Assembly: GCF_023715225.1 (NCBI RefSeq)
Contig: NZ_JAMBNS010000004.1
Location: 62,001-126,000, forward strand
Direction: 5' to 3'
Source of the DNA: Robertmurraya korlensis
GTDB taxonomy: Bacteria; Bacillota; Bacilli; Bacillales; Cytobacillaceae
Length of the DNA: 64,000 nt
Below are positions 16,675 to 27,530 of the stretch, one piece after another. Positions within the stretch are counted from its first letter, which is position 1, and every line of letters starts with the position of its first letter. A program made the position numbers and the translations under genes. A model generated the notes under the pieces. That model saw only the letters and a list, made by a program, of their open reading frames with translations. It had not been told where the DNA came from and searched no databases.

Positions 16675-16720
16675 TGTAACATAGTGTTACAACTTTGTAA
16701 CGTATAACAACCGTTGTTAT
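16675..16720. promoter_or_regulatory. Cluster of three palindromes, putative RpiR operator region
   Basis: TGTAACA/TGTTACA (16675-16691, 3-base spacer), GTTACAA/TTGTAAC (16686-16701, 2-base spacer) and ATAACAAC/GTTGTTAT (16704-16720, 1-base spacer) are all perfect. The first two share a half-site. They lie in the divergent promoter region of the RpiR-type regulator and the 6-phospho-beta-glucosidase gene. Confidence 0.6.
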
Positions 16721-16730
16721 TAAAAACTAG

Positions 16731-18281
<1,551 letters not shown>

Positions 18282-18294
18282 AAAGATTTTTATG

Positions 18295-18325
18295 AAGACA
18301 TCTCATTTACTGGGATGTCTTTTTT
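18295..18325 (+). terminator. Rho-independent terminator
   Basis: AGACATCTC (18296-18304) pairs with GGGATGTCT (18312-18320; one G-U pair), then T-run. Confidence 0.85.
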
Positions 18326-18414
18326 GGTGAGGTAGTTTCTGTCGTACTCTATATTTGAAATATTCTTGATTAAAGAGGATAATTACATAGAAGAATTTAT
18401 AACGGAGTGACAAT

Positions 18415-19410
18415 ATGACAACAATTGCAGATATTGCTCGTATGGCTGGTGTGGCGAAAAGTACCGTTTCGCGATATTTGAACGGTGGGTCGATTGGTGA
18501 TGCGACAAAACTAAAAATAGAGAGAGTGATAAACGAGACGGGGTATGTTCCGAATACATTTGCTCAAAGTTTAAAAGCAAAGAAGACAAGTATTGTTGGA
18601 ACCGTTGTTCCTCGGTTAGATTCTTTTGCTTCTGCAAGAACACTTATTGGGATTGATGAACAACTCCGTGAAGCTGGTTGCCAAATGGTCATCTCGAATA
18701 CAAGTCAAGATGAAGAAAGAGAAATAGAAAGTCTTTATAGCTTTGCAAGACAAAAGGTTGCAGGAATTATTTTGTTGGCGACTAAAATAACCGATCAGCA
18801 TCTAGAAGCTTTTGAAAAAATTGAGATACCGATCATTCTCGTAGGTCAACAGCATCAAGATGTATACAGTATTATTCATCAAGATTACGAAGCAGCAAAA
18901 GCAATGGGGAAACATGTTTTGGAAAAAGGCCATAGAAAAATAGCTTATTTAGGTGTAACACCAAAAGATATTTCTGTTGGTATACAACGGAGAGATGGCT
19001 TCAAAGATGCTGTTTCAGGTATGGAAGAGTGCGAGGTCAAATATTATCAGACAGGATTTGGGATGGGTGAAGCCCTCGAGCAAGCGACACGTATTATTGA
19101 AGATTTTCAGCCATCAATTATCGTTTGTGCAACAGATAATATTGCCCTAGGTGCTTGTAAAGCAGCCTTTATAAAGGGGTTAGATATACCAAAGGATTTA
19201 TCTGTTACGGGATTTGGTGGATATGAGGTCACAGAGTACATTCATCCAAGCCTTACGACTGTCAAATATGAGTTTAAAAATGCGGGGAAAATAGCTGCGC
19301 AGAAAATGCTTAAATTAATTGAAGGGGAACAAATAGAAAAAATTACATACACAAATTTTGAATTAATTTCTCGTGGAAGCGTTGACAGTTTCATTAAACA
19401 TGAATTATAA
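18415..19410 (+). CDS. scrR: LacI-family sucrose operon repressor (ScrR-like)
   Basis: A 331-residue LacI/GalR regulator. The helix-turn-helix MTTIADIARMAGVAKSTVSR and hinge region (YVPNTFAQSLK) are followed by a periplasmic-binding-like effector domain with CATDNIALGACKAAF and SVTGFGGYEVTEYI. It immediately precedes the sucrose PTS, hydrolase and fructokinase genes. Four GGAACCGGTTCC-type operators start 11 bases after its stop, so it very likely represses this operon, with a fructose/sucrose phosphate as inducer. Confidence 0.88.
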   Translation: MTTIADIARMAGVAKSTVSRYLNGGSIGDATKLKIERVINETGYVPNTFAQSLKAKKTSIVGTVVPRLDSFASARTLIGIDEQLREAGCQMVISNTSQDEEREIESLYSFARQKVAGIILLATKITDQHLEAFEKIEIPIILVGQQHQDVYSIIHQDYEAAKAMGKHVLEKGHRKIAYLGVTPKDISVGIQRRDGFKDAVSGMEECEVKYYQTGFGMGEALEQATRIIEDFQPSIIVCATDNIALGACKAAFIKGLDIPKDLSVTGFGGYEVTEYIHPSLTTVKYEFKNAGKIAAQKMLKLIEGEQIEKITYTNFELISRGSVDSFIKHEL

Positions 19411-19420
19411 TCAACTCATC

Positions 19421-19527
19421 GGAACCGGTTCCAAAGCAATGAACTTAGGAACCGGTGAATTAATACTTAAGAAAGGAACCGGTTCCAAAAAGGCGATATT
19501 TTTTTATTGAAGTTTGGAATCGGTTCC
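19421..19527 (+). promoter_or_regulatory. Four ScrR-type operators before the sucrose operon
   Basis: Palindromes lie at 19421-19432 (GGAACCGGTTCC), 19448-19459 (GGAACCGGTGAA, half-degenerate), 19475-19486 (GGAACCGGTTCC) and 19516-19527 (GGAATCGGTTCC). The first three are spaced exactly 27 bp and the last 41 bp. The form is typical for LacI-family repressors. Confidence 0.85.
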
Positions 19528-19552
19528 ACATTTGAATAAGGAGGAAATACCA

Positions 19553-21001
19553 ATGAATTATTTATTAATTGCTGAAGAGATTCTTAAAGCTATTGGTGGC
19601 AAGGAAAATGTTTCAGCTGCGGCACACTGTGCAACAAGACTTCGACTAGTGTTAGAGGATGAGAGTTTAGTAGATACAAATGTACTTGAAGAAATGGATG
19701 TTGTAAAGGGAACGTTCTCAACTGGAGGTCAGTATCAGATTATCCTCGGTTCCGGTACAGTAAATGAAGTTTATAAAGAGTTTACTAGGTTAACAAATAT
19801 TGAAGAAATGTCTACGAGCGACGTAAAGGATGCTGGATCGAAGAAAATGAATCCGCTTCAACGTTTTGTAAAGATGCTCTCTGATATCTTTGTTCCTATT
19901 ATCCCAGCGATTGTAGCCGGTGGTTTATTAATGGGGATTAACAATCTATTAACGGCTCAAGACTTATTTATCGCTGGAAAATCTCTTGTCGAAGCAAAGC
20001 CTGAACTTGCTGACTTAGCCGCACTTATTAATACGTTTGCGAATGCTGCATTTGTTTTCTTACCGATTTTAATTGGATTTTCAGCAACAAAACGATTTGG
20101 TGGCAATCAGTATTTAGGGGCAGCTCTTGGAATGCTGATGGTTCACCCAGACTTATTGAATGGGTATGGTTATGGAGATGCCTTGTTAAATGGCACGATT
20201 CCGGTTTGGAACATTCTTGGCTTAGAAATCGAAAAGGTCGGATATCAGGGTAGTGTTCTACCAGTTCTTGCAGCATCGTTTATTTTAGCAAAGATTGAAA
20301 ACGGTTTACGCAAAGTGATTCCATCTGCATTAGATAACTTATTAACGCCATTATTAACTATATTTGTAACAGGTCTTTTAACATTCACGGCTGTTGGCCC
20401 TATAACACGTTCGGCAGGGAACTTACTAACTGACGGCTTAATTTGGTTGTATGATACCACTGGTTTTATCGGGGGAGCAATTTTTGGACTTCTATATGCG
20501 CCAATTGTTATCACAGGTATGCACCACAGCTTTATTGCAGTAGAAACACAACTTCTTGCAGATATGGCTAAAACAGGCGGTTCTTTTATCTTCGTTATTG
20601 CTGCCATGTCAAATATTGCTCAAGGTGCATCAACACTGGCGGTCCTTTTAATTACGAAAAATGCCAAGACAAAAGGTGTTGCTTCAGCAGCAGGTATCTC
20701 AGCCTTACTCGGAATTACGGAACCTGCTATGTTCGGAGTGAATTTAAAGCTGCGTTTTCCATTTATCGGTGCCATTATCGGAGCAGCGGTAGGGTCAGCG
20801 TTTGTAACACTATTTAAAGTAAAAGCTGTCGCTCTTGGTGCGGCAGGTCTTCCTGGCATTATCTCAATTAAGCCAGGATCCATTATCTCTTATACTATCG
20901 GTATGGCAATTGCCTTTGCAGTAGCCTTTGCTATGACCTATGTATTAGGGAAGCGTGAGGAAAAGAAAGAAAAAAAGAAAAACGGGCTTAAAGCAGCTTA
21001 A
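19553..21001 (+). CDS. scrA: PTS sucrose-specific EIIBC component
   Basis: A 482-residue phosphotransferase permease. The EIIB domain (about 1-90) has the phospho-cysteine at residue 26 (AAAHCATRLRL). The EIIC domain (about 110-470) contains GGLLMGINNLL, GMHHSFIAVETQLL and GITEPAMFGVNLKLRFP, typical of the glucose/sucrose superfamily. It imports sucrose as sucrose-6-phosphate and needs an EIIA from elsewhere. ATG 19553 has AGGAGG 8 bases upstream; the in-frame TTG at 19514 overlaps the last operator. It is the first gene of scrA-scrB-scrK. Confidence 0.92.
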   Translation: MNYLLIAEEILKAIGGKENVSAAAHCATRLRLVLEDESLVDTNVLEEMDVVKGTFSTGGQYQIILGSGTVNEVYKEFTRLTNIEEMSTSDVKDAGSKKMNPLQRFVKMLSDIFVPIIPAIVAGGLLMGINNLLTAQDLFIAGKSLVEAKPELADLAALINTFANAAFVFLPILIGFSATKRFGGNQYLGAALGMLMVHPDLLNGYGYGDALLNGTIPVWNILGLEIEKVGYQGSVLPVLAASFILAKIENGLRKVIPSALDNLLTPLLTIFVTGLLTFTAVGPITRSAGNLLTDGLIWLYDTTGFIGGAIFGLLYAPIVITGMHHSFIAVETQLLADMAKTGGSFIFVIAAMSNIAQGASTLAVLLITKNAKTKGVASAAGISALLGITEPAMFGVNLKLRFPFIGAIIGAAVGSAFVTLFKVKAVALGAAGLPGIISIKPGSIISYTIGMAIAFAVAFAMTYVLGKREEKKEKKKNGLKAA

Positions 21002-21067
21002 GACTGAAAAATGAGGAGGGAGAATCGCAATTTTGATTCCCCTCTGTTTGCATAAGGAGAGACTAAC

Positions 21068-22546
21068 ATGGAATGGACAAAAGAACGAAGATATCGAAGG
21101 TTGGAAGAAGTAAGTCAGGAAGAAGTATATGAGTTGGAACAAAGAGTGCATAGTTCAATATGGCGACAAACTTTCCATATACAACCGAATACTGGATTAT
21201 TAAACGATCCAAACGGTTTTTCCTACTTTAACGGAGAATATCATTTATTTTATCAGTGGTTCCCTTTAGGACCGGTTCACGGGTTGAAATATTGGTATCA
21301 TGTGAAATCAAAGGACTTGGTGAACTGGGAAGATGCAGGAATTGGGATCAAGCCAGGTGACTATTTTGATAGTCATGGAGCTTACTCAGGGAGTGCCATC
21401 GAACATGAGGGGAAGTTATATTTACTTTATACAGGAAACACGCGTGATAATGATTGGGGAAGGAATCCATATCAATGTTTAGCTGTGATGAATCATGATG
21501 GGGAAATAACAAAGCTTCCTCCGGTTATCTCTGAGGTACCAGAAGGATATACCGATCATTTTCGTGATCCGAAAATATGGAAAAAAGACGATCAGTTTTT
21601 TATGGTGATTGGAGCTCAAAGAACAAATGAAACAGGGTGTATAGTCCTTTATCAATCAAATGATTTATTGAGTTGGTCCTTTAAAGGTGAAATGAAAACA
21701 GAGCTTCCACAATTCGGTTATATGTGGGAATGCCCCGATTATTTTGAACTGGGAGATCAAGGAATTCTAGTTTTTTCACCACAAGGAATTGCTCCAAATG
21801 GTGATTTATATCAAAATATTTATCAATCTGGATACTTGATAGGAAATCAACTTGATGTGGAGACTGGTTTATTTTCCCATGGAGACTTTCAAGAACTGGA
21901 TCGTGGCTTTGATTTCTACGCACCACAATCGATGGAGGATCATAAGGGGAGACGGATCTTAGTTGGATGGGTTGGTCTTCCGGAAATCGACTATCCGACG
22001 GATGCACATGGTTGGGCTCATTGTTTATCCTTACCAAGAGAGTTAACCGAAAAAAACGGGAAGCTACTTCAAAATCCAGTGAAGGAATTGGAAGGGTTAA
22101 GAAAAAATGAAAAACATTTGGAGGAAATCCTTCATGATGAAGGAAAATCCTATGCTGGTTTCACCGGTATGACGTACGAGCTAATCACTGAATTTCATAA
22201 CCATGATGCAAAAACCTTTGGAATTGAATTTCGAACAGGAAAAAATGAAAAAACAATCATTATTTATGATACGATAGAAAAGAAGCTAGTCCTCGACCGG
22301 ACACTTTCTGGAACATCCTTCGCCACGTCTTATGGGACAGTGAGAAAATGTACGTTGGACAGCAAGAAAATTAAACTTCAGATGTTTGTTGATGTATCCT
22401 CAGTTGAGATTTTTGTTAATGATGGAGAAGAAGTTTTTACAAGTAGAATCTTTCCTAGCCAAGAGAGTGAAGGAATCCGCTTTTTTGCTACAGGAGGGAA
22501 GGTTTCTTTTCAGGCAAAGAAATGGGAATTACAAAAAAATCAGTAG
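21068..22546 (+). CDS. scrB: Sucrose-6-phosphate hydrolase (GH32)
   Basis: A 492-residue GH32 enzyme that cleaves sucrose-6-phosphate to glucose-6-phosphate and fructose in the cytoplasm. The nucleophile Asp47 lies in LLNDPNG, the transition-state stabiliser in HFRDPK, and the acid/base glutamate in MWECPDYF. A C-terminal beta-sandwich follows (about 370-490). AAGGAGA lies upstream, 66 bases after scrA. A hairpin between the two genes (about 21012-21044) may tune relative expression. Confidence 0.93.
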   Translation: MEWTKERRYRRLEEVSQEEVYELEQRVHSSIWRQTFHIQPNTGLLNDPNGFSYFNGEYHLFYQWFPLGPVHGLKYWYHVKSKDLVNWEDAGIGIKPGDYFDSHGAYSGSAIEHEGKLYLLYTGNTRDNDWGRNPYQCLAVMNHDGEITKLPPVISEVPEGYTDHFRDPKIWKKDDQFFMVIGAQRTNETGCIVLYQSNDLLSWSFKGEMKTELPQFGYMWECPDYFELGDQGILVFSPQGIAPNGDLYQNIYQSGYLIGNQLDVETGLFSHGDFQELDRGFDFYAPQSMEDHKGRRILVGWVGLPEIDYPTDAHGWAHCLSLPRELTEKNGKLLQNPVKELEGLRKNEKHLEEILHDEGKSYAGFTGMTYELITEFHNHDAKTFGIEFRTGKNEKTIIIYDTIEKKLVLDRTLSGTSFATSYGTVRKCTLDSKKIKLQMFVDVSSVEIFVNDGEEVFTSRIFPSQESEGIRFFATGGKVSFQAKKWELQKNQ

Positions 22547-22560
22547 AAAGAGGTAGGAAA

Positions 22561-23529
22561 ATGGGGAAGTTATTTTCTATCGGAGAAGTATTAATTGATT
22601 TTATCCCTTTGGAAAAAGGAAAAGCCTTGAAGGATGTTATTTCTTTTGAACGTGCACCAGGAGGGGCTCCAGCTAACGTAGCAGCAGCCGTGGCCAAATA
22701 TGGTGGATCCTCTTCTATGATCACTAAACTTGGAGTAGATGCGTTTGGTGACTTTTTAGTGGAAAAGTTGGAAGAAGCCGGCGTAGAGACAGAAAAGATC
22801 AGCCGGACGACAGAGGCCAATACAGGTCTTGCCTTTGTATCTCTTCGACTAGATGGAGAGAGAGATTTTTCTTTTTACCGTAATCCATCCGCTGACTTAC
22901 TATTAGATGAAGCAGAAATTGATGAAGAGTGGTTTAATGAGGGGGACATTCTCCACTTTTGTTCGGTTGATTTAGTTGAAAGCCCAATGAAACGCGCGCA
23001 TACCAAAGCGATTCGGGCGATGAAGGCAAAAGGCGGCCTTATTAGTTTTGATCCCAATGTACGACTTCCACTCTGGAAGGATGCAGAAGAATGCAAAAAT
23101 ACCATTCTGGAGTTTATTCCGGAAGCACATCTCGTCAAAATTTCCGATGAAGAGCTCGAATTCATAACTGGAATAGCTGACGAAAAAACGGCTATTTCTT
23201 CTCTATTTCAAGGAGAGGTAAAAGCAATCATTTATACCAAGGGAGCCAGCGGTGCAGAACTTTATGTAAATGGCAAAAAGTTTGAATCGCATGGCTTTAA
23301 GGCAAATGTACAAGATACAACAGGTGCTGGAGATGCTTTTATTGGTGGATTCTTATACAAGCTTTTAGAAAATAACACTAGCATTGAAGAAATAGCACAA
23401 CTATTAGAGACAAAAGCAGAGGAATTTCTTACATTTGCGAATGCAAGTGGGGCATTAACTACAGAAGGCAAGGGAGCGATTTCTGCTCTTCCTACAGTAG
23501 AGGAAATTAATAAACTAATCCATAAATAG
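22561..23529 (+). CDS. scrK: Fructokinase (PfkB family)
   Basis: A 322-residue ribokinase-family sugar kinase phosphorylating the fructose released by ScrB. The N-terminal PfkB motif is GGAPANVAAAVAKYGG. The C-terminal signature DTTGAGDAFIGGFLYKLL contains the catalytic aspartate and anion hole. ATG 22561 is chosen because AGAGGTAGG lies 5-6 bases upstream; an in-frame ATG at 22522 lies within scrB. It is the last gene of the operon, followed by a terminator. Confidence 0.92.
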   Translation: MGKLFSIGEVLIDFIPLEKGKALKDVISFERAPGGAPANVAAAVAKYGGSSSMITKLGVDAFGDFLVEKLEEAGVETEKISRTTEANTGLAFVSLRLDGERDFSFYRNPSADLLLDEAEIDEEWFNEGDILHFCSVDLVESPMKRAHTKAIRAMKAKGGLISFDPNVRLPLWKDAEECKNTILEFIPEAHLVKISDEELEFITGIADEKTAISSLFQGEVKAIIYTKGASGAELYVNGKKFESHGFKANVQDTTGAGDAFIGGFLYKLLENNTSIEEIAQLLETKAEEFLTFANASGALTTEGKGAISALPTVEEINKLIHK

Positions 23530-23531
23530 CG

Positions 23532-23568
23532 AAAAGGAACTTGCGTGAATATAGCAAGTTCCTTTTCT
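23532..23568. terminator. Bidirectional terminator
   Basis: Perfect 13-bp stem (23532-23544 with 23554-23566), with T's on both strands. It separates scrK from the convergent map gene. Confidence 0.88.
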
Positions 23569-23575
23569 TATCAAA

Positions 23576-24331
<756 letters not shown>

Positions 24332-24444
24332 TCAACAAAAATTAAATAAAAGTTCGATTGTTCTAGAATACCCTTTTCTTGCGGGAAAATCCACTTTTAC
24401 TAATCGGAAGCCCAGTGAAAAAAATTCTCTAAAAATACATAAAA

Positions 24445-24461
24445 TTAGCACCAGATACTAA
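24445..24461. promoter_or_regulatory. Putative FapR operator upstream of fabH
   Basis: TTAGCACCAGATACTAA is a 17-bp imperfect inverted repeat (6 of 8 symmetric pairs). It agrees with the FapR box form TTAGTACC...TACTAA as I remember it. It lies just upstream of TATAAT (24470-24475) and 43 bases before the fabH start. Confidence 0.65.
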
Positions 24462-24503
24462 TAGTTAGTTATAATGGGGTTATACTATTAATGAGGTGAA
24501 GCA

Positions 24504-25487
24504 ATGAACAATTCGAGAGCACAGATCACTGCCATTGGTTCGTATGTACCCGAGAAAATATTAACGAATGATGATCTAGAGCGGATGGTTGATACAGACA
24601 ATGAATGGATCATCCAACGAACTGGTATAAAAGAAAGAAGAATTGCAAACGAACAGGAGTTTACAAGTGATATTTGTGTGAAAGCAGTAGAAAATCTAAT
24701 CGAAAAAAATAACAAGACTGTTCATGATGTAGATATGATTATTGTATGTACCATGACTCCAGATTTTAAAACTCCTAGCGTCGCTGCTTTAGTCCAAGCA
24801 AAGTTAGGAATTCCACACACTGGAGCAATTGATCTAAATGCGGCATGTGCAGGTTTTGCCTATGGTTTACACGTTGCCAATGGTTTAATTACTGCTGGTT
24901 TGAATAAAAAGGTTTTGGTTATTGGTGCAGAAACGATGTCAAAGATCACTGATTTTACTGATAGAACCACCTGCGTATTATTTGGTGATGGTGGGGGAGC
25001 GGTTCTTGTGGAATATAATGAACACAGTCCAAGTTTCCTTTCTTCACATTTAGGTTCGCAAGGGGAACTAGGGAAGAATTTATACTGTACAGATTTATCT
25101 GAGAGTATAAACGGAGAAAGCCTAACGGCAACAGGAAACATTACACAAAATGGGCGGGAAGTATATAAATGGGCTGTTAACACAGTTCCCAAGGGGATGT
25201 TGTCAGTATTAGAAAAGACAGAAATAAGCTTGCAAGAAATTGATTGGTTTGTGCCTCACAGTGCGAATCTTAGAATCATTGAATCCATTTGTGAAAGAAG
25301 CAAATTTCCAATAGAAAAAACGCTAAAAAGTTTAGAGGAATATGGCAATACCTCTGCAGCAACGATCCCTCTAGCATTGGATAAAGGGGTAATGGAGGGA
25401 AAAATAAAGCGTGGAGACAAAATTTTATTATACGGCTTCGGTGGAGGATTAACTCACGCTGGGGTGTTATTAGAGTGGAAGATTTAA
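24504..25487 (+). CDS. fabH: Beta-ketoacyl-ACP synthase III
   Basis: A 327-residue KAS III that condenses acyl-CoA primers with malonyl-ACP to begin fatty acid synthesis. The catalytic Cys115 lies in LNAACAGFAYG, the histidine in WFVPHSANLRI and the asparagine in EEYGNTSAAT. It stands alone without fabF beside it, as for B. subtilis fabHB. An FapR-like site upstream fits control by malonyl-CoA. Confidence 0.93.
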   Translation: MNNSRAQITAIGSYVPEKILTNDDLERMVDTDNEWIIQRTGIKERRIANEQEFTSDICVKAVENLIEKNNKTVHDVDMIIVCTMTPDFKTPSVAALVQAKLGIPHTGAIDLNAACAGFAYGLHVANGLITAGLNKKVLVIGAETMSKITDFTDRTTCVLFGDGGGAVLVEYNEHSPSFLSSHLGSQGELGKNLYCTDLSESINGESLTATGNITQNGREVYKWAVNTVPKGMLSVLEKTEISLQEIDWFVPHSANLRIIESICERSKFPIEKTLKSLEEYGNTSAATIPLALDKGVMEGKIKRGDKILLYGFGGGLTHAGVLLEWKI

Positions 25488-25631
25488 CAGTTTCTAGTTC
25501 GGGACGTTAATCTTAGAAGCCATGTAATTTACATGAATGCTTTATTTTTATTGAGGGAAGATATGTTGTAGGATATCCAATCCTATTTGAGCACATGCTT
25601 AAGAAAATAAAAGCAGCATGGAGGGATCATC

Positions 25632-25760
25632 ATGGGAAAAAAACATCGTGCACAAGCGAATCGTCCGAAAAAAAATAACCATATACCTGCTGAAGCAATT
25701 GTTGCTGAACACGAAGCACATGCAAAAGAAAATTCTGCAAAAGGTAGAAAAAATACGTAG
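25632..25760 (+). CDS. Small basic hydrophilic protein, unknown
   Basis: A 42-residue lysine- and alanine-rich protein (starts MGKKHRAQANRPKKNNHIPA) preceded by GGAGGG. It is a genuine-looking unit with a strong terminator directly after the stop. The composition suggests a spore-associated small protein, but no family is identified. Confidence 0.6.
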   Translation: MGKKHRAQANRPKKNNHIPAEAIVAEHEAHAKENSAKGRKNT

Positions 25761-25780
25761 GGAGGCAATCGCCTCCCTTA
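25760..25780 (+). terminator. Rho-independent terminator
   Basis: GGGAGGC (25760-25766) pairs with GCCTCCC (25771-25777); the tail is weak. Confidence 0.7.
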
Positions 25781-25805
25781 ATAATTACTAGTACCAGCAT
25801 TCAAA

Positions 25806-25831
25806 AGACCATCTCGTAAAATAGATGGTCT
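25806..25831 (-). terminator. Hairpin at the 3' end of the minus-strand DUF2383-type gene
   Basis: AGACCATCT (25806-25814) and AGATGGTCT (25823-25831) form a perfect 9-bp stem that overlaps the stop codon of the minus-strand gene. Confidence 0.65.
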
Positions 25832-26261
25832 ACTGTTGTAGTAATTGTCTTAAAAAGTCTGCATGTCTTCGATTTGTATCAATTACTCCTTCAACGATTT
25901 GTCTGCTTTCAGGATCTAAATCTCCTCTTACAAGTTCTTCTGAATAGTGTACACCGTAATCATCTACACCTTTTAAGGCATCCTCAAGGATATCTTTAGG
26001 TTCCTCTGAGAGCATCATTCGATGGAGATAACCTTGCATGGCTCCTGTGATCCCTTCGCTATCAGCTGGTACACCACTTAAATTTTGAATCCGTTCGGCA
26101 AGTATTTGGGCATTGTGCTTTGTTTCCTGTTGCATCGACTGAAAATGTCTTTTTAGTTCCTCATCATCAACCTTTTCAATATAGTGTTCCATCGAGCGAA
26201 TCCCCATGTAAGTTCCCTTAAGTAGGGCATTTAGTTCTGCAATTACTGTCTCATTTTTCAC
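25830..26261 (-). CDS. Ferritin-like four-helix protein (DUF2383 type)
   Basis: A 143-residue helical protein. The pattern ELNALLKGTYMGIRSMEHYI, the QQETKHN helix and the last helix (IDTNRRHADFLRQLL) resemble DUF2383/PA2169-type ferritin-like bundles. E and H positions could form a di-metal site. The GTG at 26261 is preferred because AAAGGA lies 9 bases upstream; that site is inside the longer reading from ATG 26279. Function unknown. Confidence 0.75.
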   Translation of the reverse strand: MKNETVIAELNALLKGTYMGIRSMEHYIEKVDDEELKRHFQSMQQETKHNAQILAERIQNLSGVPADSEGITGAMQGYLHRMMLSEEPKDILEDALKGVDDYGVHYSEELVRGDLDPESRQIVEGVIDTNRRHADFLRQLLQQ

Positions 26262-26392
26262 AAAAGCACATCCTTTCATTCTATTTTTAGAAGTTCCTTA
26301 TGAAATATTCATATTTTTTCTAAAAAGGATAACTTATCCTTATCAACGAATTTGTGTGCTTTTTTTAGAATATATTTTAATGAGTGTGGCAA

Positions 26393-26599
26393 CTAGCTCC
26401 ACTTCTTAATGCGTTCAATATTGTCTAAATAGTGGGAGACAATGTCTGTAAACGAATAGCGAGAATCCCCAATTAGGTATTCAATTGAGTTTTCATCTCC
26501 GATGTCATTATTTCTTGTGTGACTGAATCGTGGCTTCACATGGTTATTTTGAATTAATGCTTTAGCGAGCTCAATGGCTAATTTTTTATTTTCGTTCAT
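26393..26599 (-). CDS. Small conserved-looking hypothetical protein
   Basis: A 68-residue charged protein (starts MNENKKLAIELAKALIQNNH) with GGAGGTGG upstream. Soluble, mostly helical, no known motif. It lies alone upstream of a divergent kinase-like gene. Confidence 0.6.
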   Translation of the reverse strand: MNENKKLAIELAKALIQNNHVKPRFSHTRNNDIGDENSIEYLIGDSRYSFTDIVSHYLDNIERIKKWS

Positions 26600-26730
26600 T
26601 CAAACCACCTCCAAGATAATAAATACCTATTAACGGGTTGTCCATTATATGACAAATCATAATATTTTATTAACTAGAATGATTGTGATAATCTAGCTAA
26701 ATAGATTTCAAGATAGATAGGGGGCTGAAT

Positions 26731-27396
26731 ATGGAAAAAGAATGTGAAATTGTTGATGAGCTCCTGTCTCATATTACGATTTCTTCAAATCCAAATAATC
26801 AACCCGTTTCGATTCATGGGAATGTAAAAGAATTGAAGTGTATTGGTGTTGGTACGGATGCAGCTGTTTTTCAATATATTCATGCGCCAGCCTATGCATA
26901 TAAACTGTTTGCTAATGATAAATTAGAAAAAATTCAGATGGAAGCAAAGGTGTATGAGAAATTAGGATCTTCTCCTTATTTTTCGACCTGTTATGAAGCC
27001 AGAGACCGTTATCTTGTCGTAAGTTATGAGTCCGGCATCACACTTTACGAATGTCTTCAACAGGGGATTCATATACCATCAAAGGTAATTCGAGAGGTGG
27101 ATATAGCGAGAGCTTACGCAAGAAAGAAGGGATTAAATCCTCGAGACATTCATTTGAAAAATATTCTGTTACAAGATGGCAAAGCGAAAATCATTGATGT
27201 ATCTGAATATTTATTACCTGGAGATGACGCTCGTTGGGAGCATTTAAAAAGAGGATACGAGGAGTATTATCGGTTAATAGATGGAAAATCGATTCCAGCA
27301 TGGTTGTTAGAAACGGTTAGAAAAAGCTATAACAATCGACAATCCACAAGCATTGAAGATTTTTTTAAAGATGTATTAAAGTTGAAGTGGTTTTAA
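26731..27396 (+). CDS. YrzF-like atypical serine/threonine kinase
   Basis: A 221-residue compact kinase-like protein. The glycine loop is GVGTDAAVF, the ATP-lysine is in YAYKLFAND, the catalytic loop-like segment is NPRDIHLKNILL, and the metal-binding DFG equivalent is KIIDVSEY. The RDIHLKN variant and small size match B. subtilis YrzF/YabT-like proteins rather than Hanks-type PrkC. No TM segment. Substrate unknown. Confidence 0.8.
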   Translation: MEKECEIVDELLSHITISSNPNNQPVSIHGNVKELKCIGVGTDAAVFQYIHAPAYAYKLFANDKLEKIQMEAKVYEKLGSSPYFSTCYEARDRYLVVSYESGITLYECLQQGIHIPSKVIREVDIARAYARKKGLNPRDIHLKNILLQDGKAKIIDVSEYLLPGDDARWEHLKRGYEEYYRLIDGKSIPAWLLETVRKSYNNRQSTSIEDFFKDVLKLKWF

Positions 27397-27425
27397 GAGG
27401 AAGCCGAGGGCTTTCTCTTTTTTTT
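27397..27425 (+). terminator. Rho-independent terminator
   Basis: GAGGAAGCC (27397-27405) pairs with GGCTTTCTC (27409-27417; one G-U), then T-run. The loop is only 3 bases. Confidence 0.75.
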
Positions 27426-27462
27426 GAAGTAGTTTAAAAGGAATTTTTGTGAAGTACGAGTA

Positions 27463-27509
27463 AAATACGAACAATTAGTGTTTACGTATGTTAAAAGTTC
27501 GTATATAAT
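27463..27509 (+). promoter_or_regulatory. Promoter with PurR-like boxes for the purine permease
   Basis: -35-like TTTACG (27481-27486) and TATAAT (27504-27509) have a 17-base spacer. Inverted CGAAC (27468-27472) and GTTCG (27497-27501) with AT flanks resemble a PurR box pair; the gap is 1-2 bases longer than the usual 16-17. Confidence 0.55.
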
Positions 27510-27530
27510 ACTTTTTGTTGTGATATATCA

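Noticed and set aside
20245-20607. Minus-strand ORFs inside the PTS gene, and similar long ORFs opposite the dioxygenase, MFS, asparaginase and P5C dehydrogenase genes
   Set aside because: They lie wholly opposite well-supported genes, lack ribosome binding sites and have composition typical of antisense shadows.
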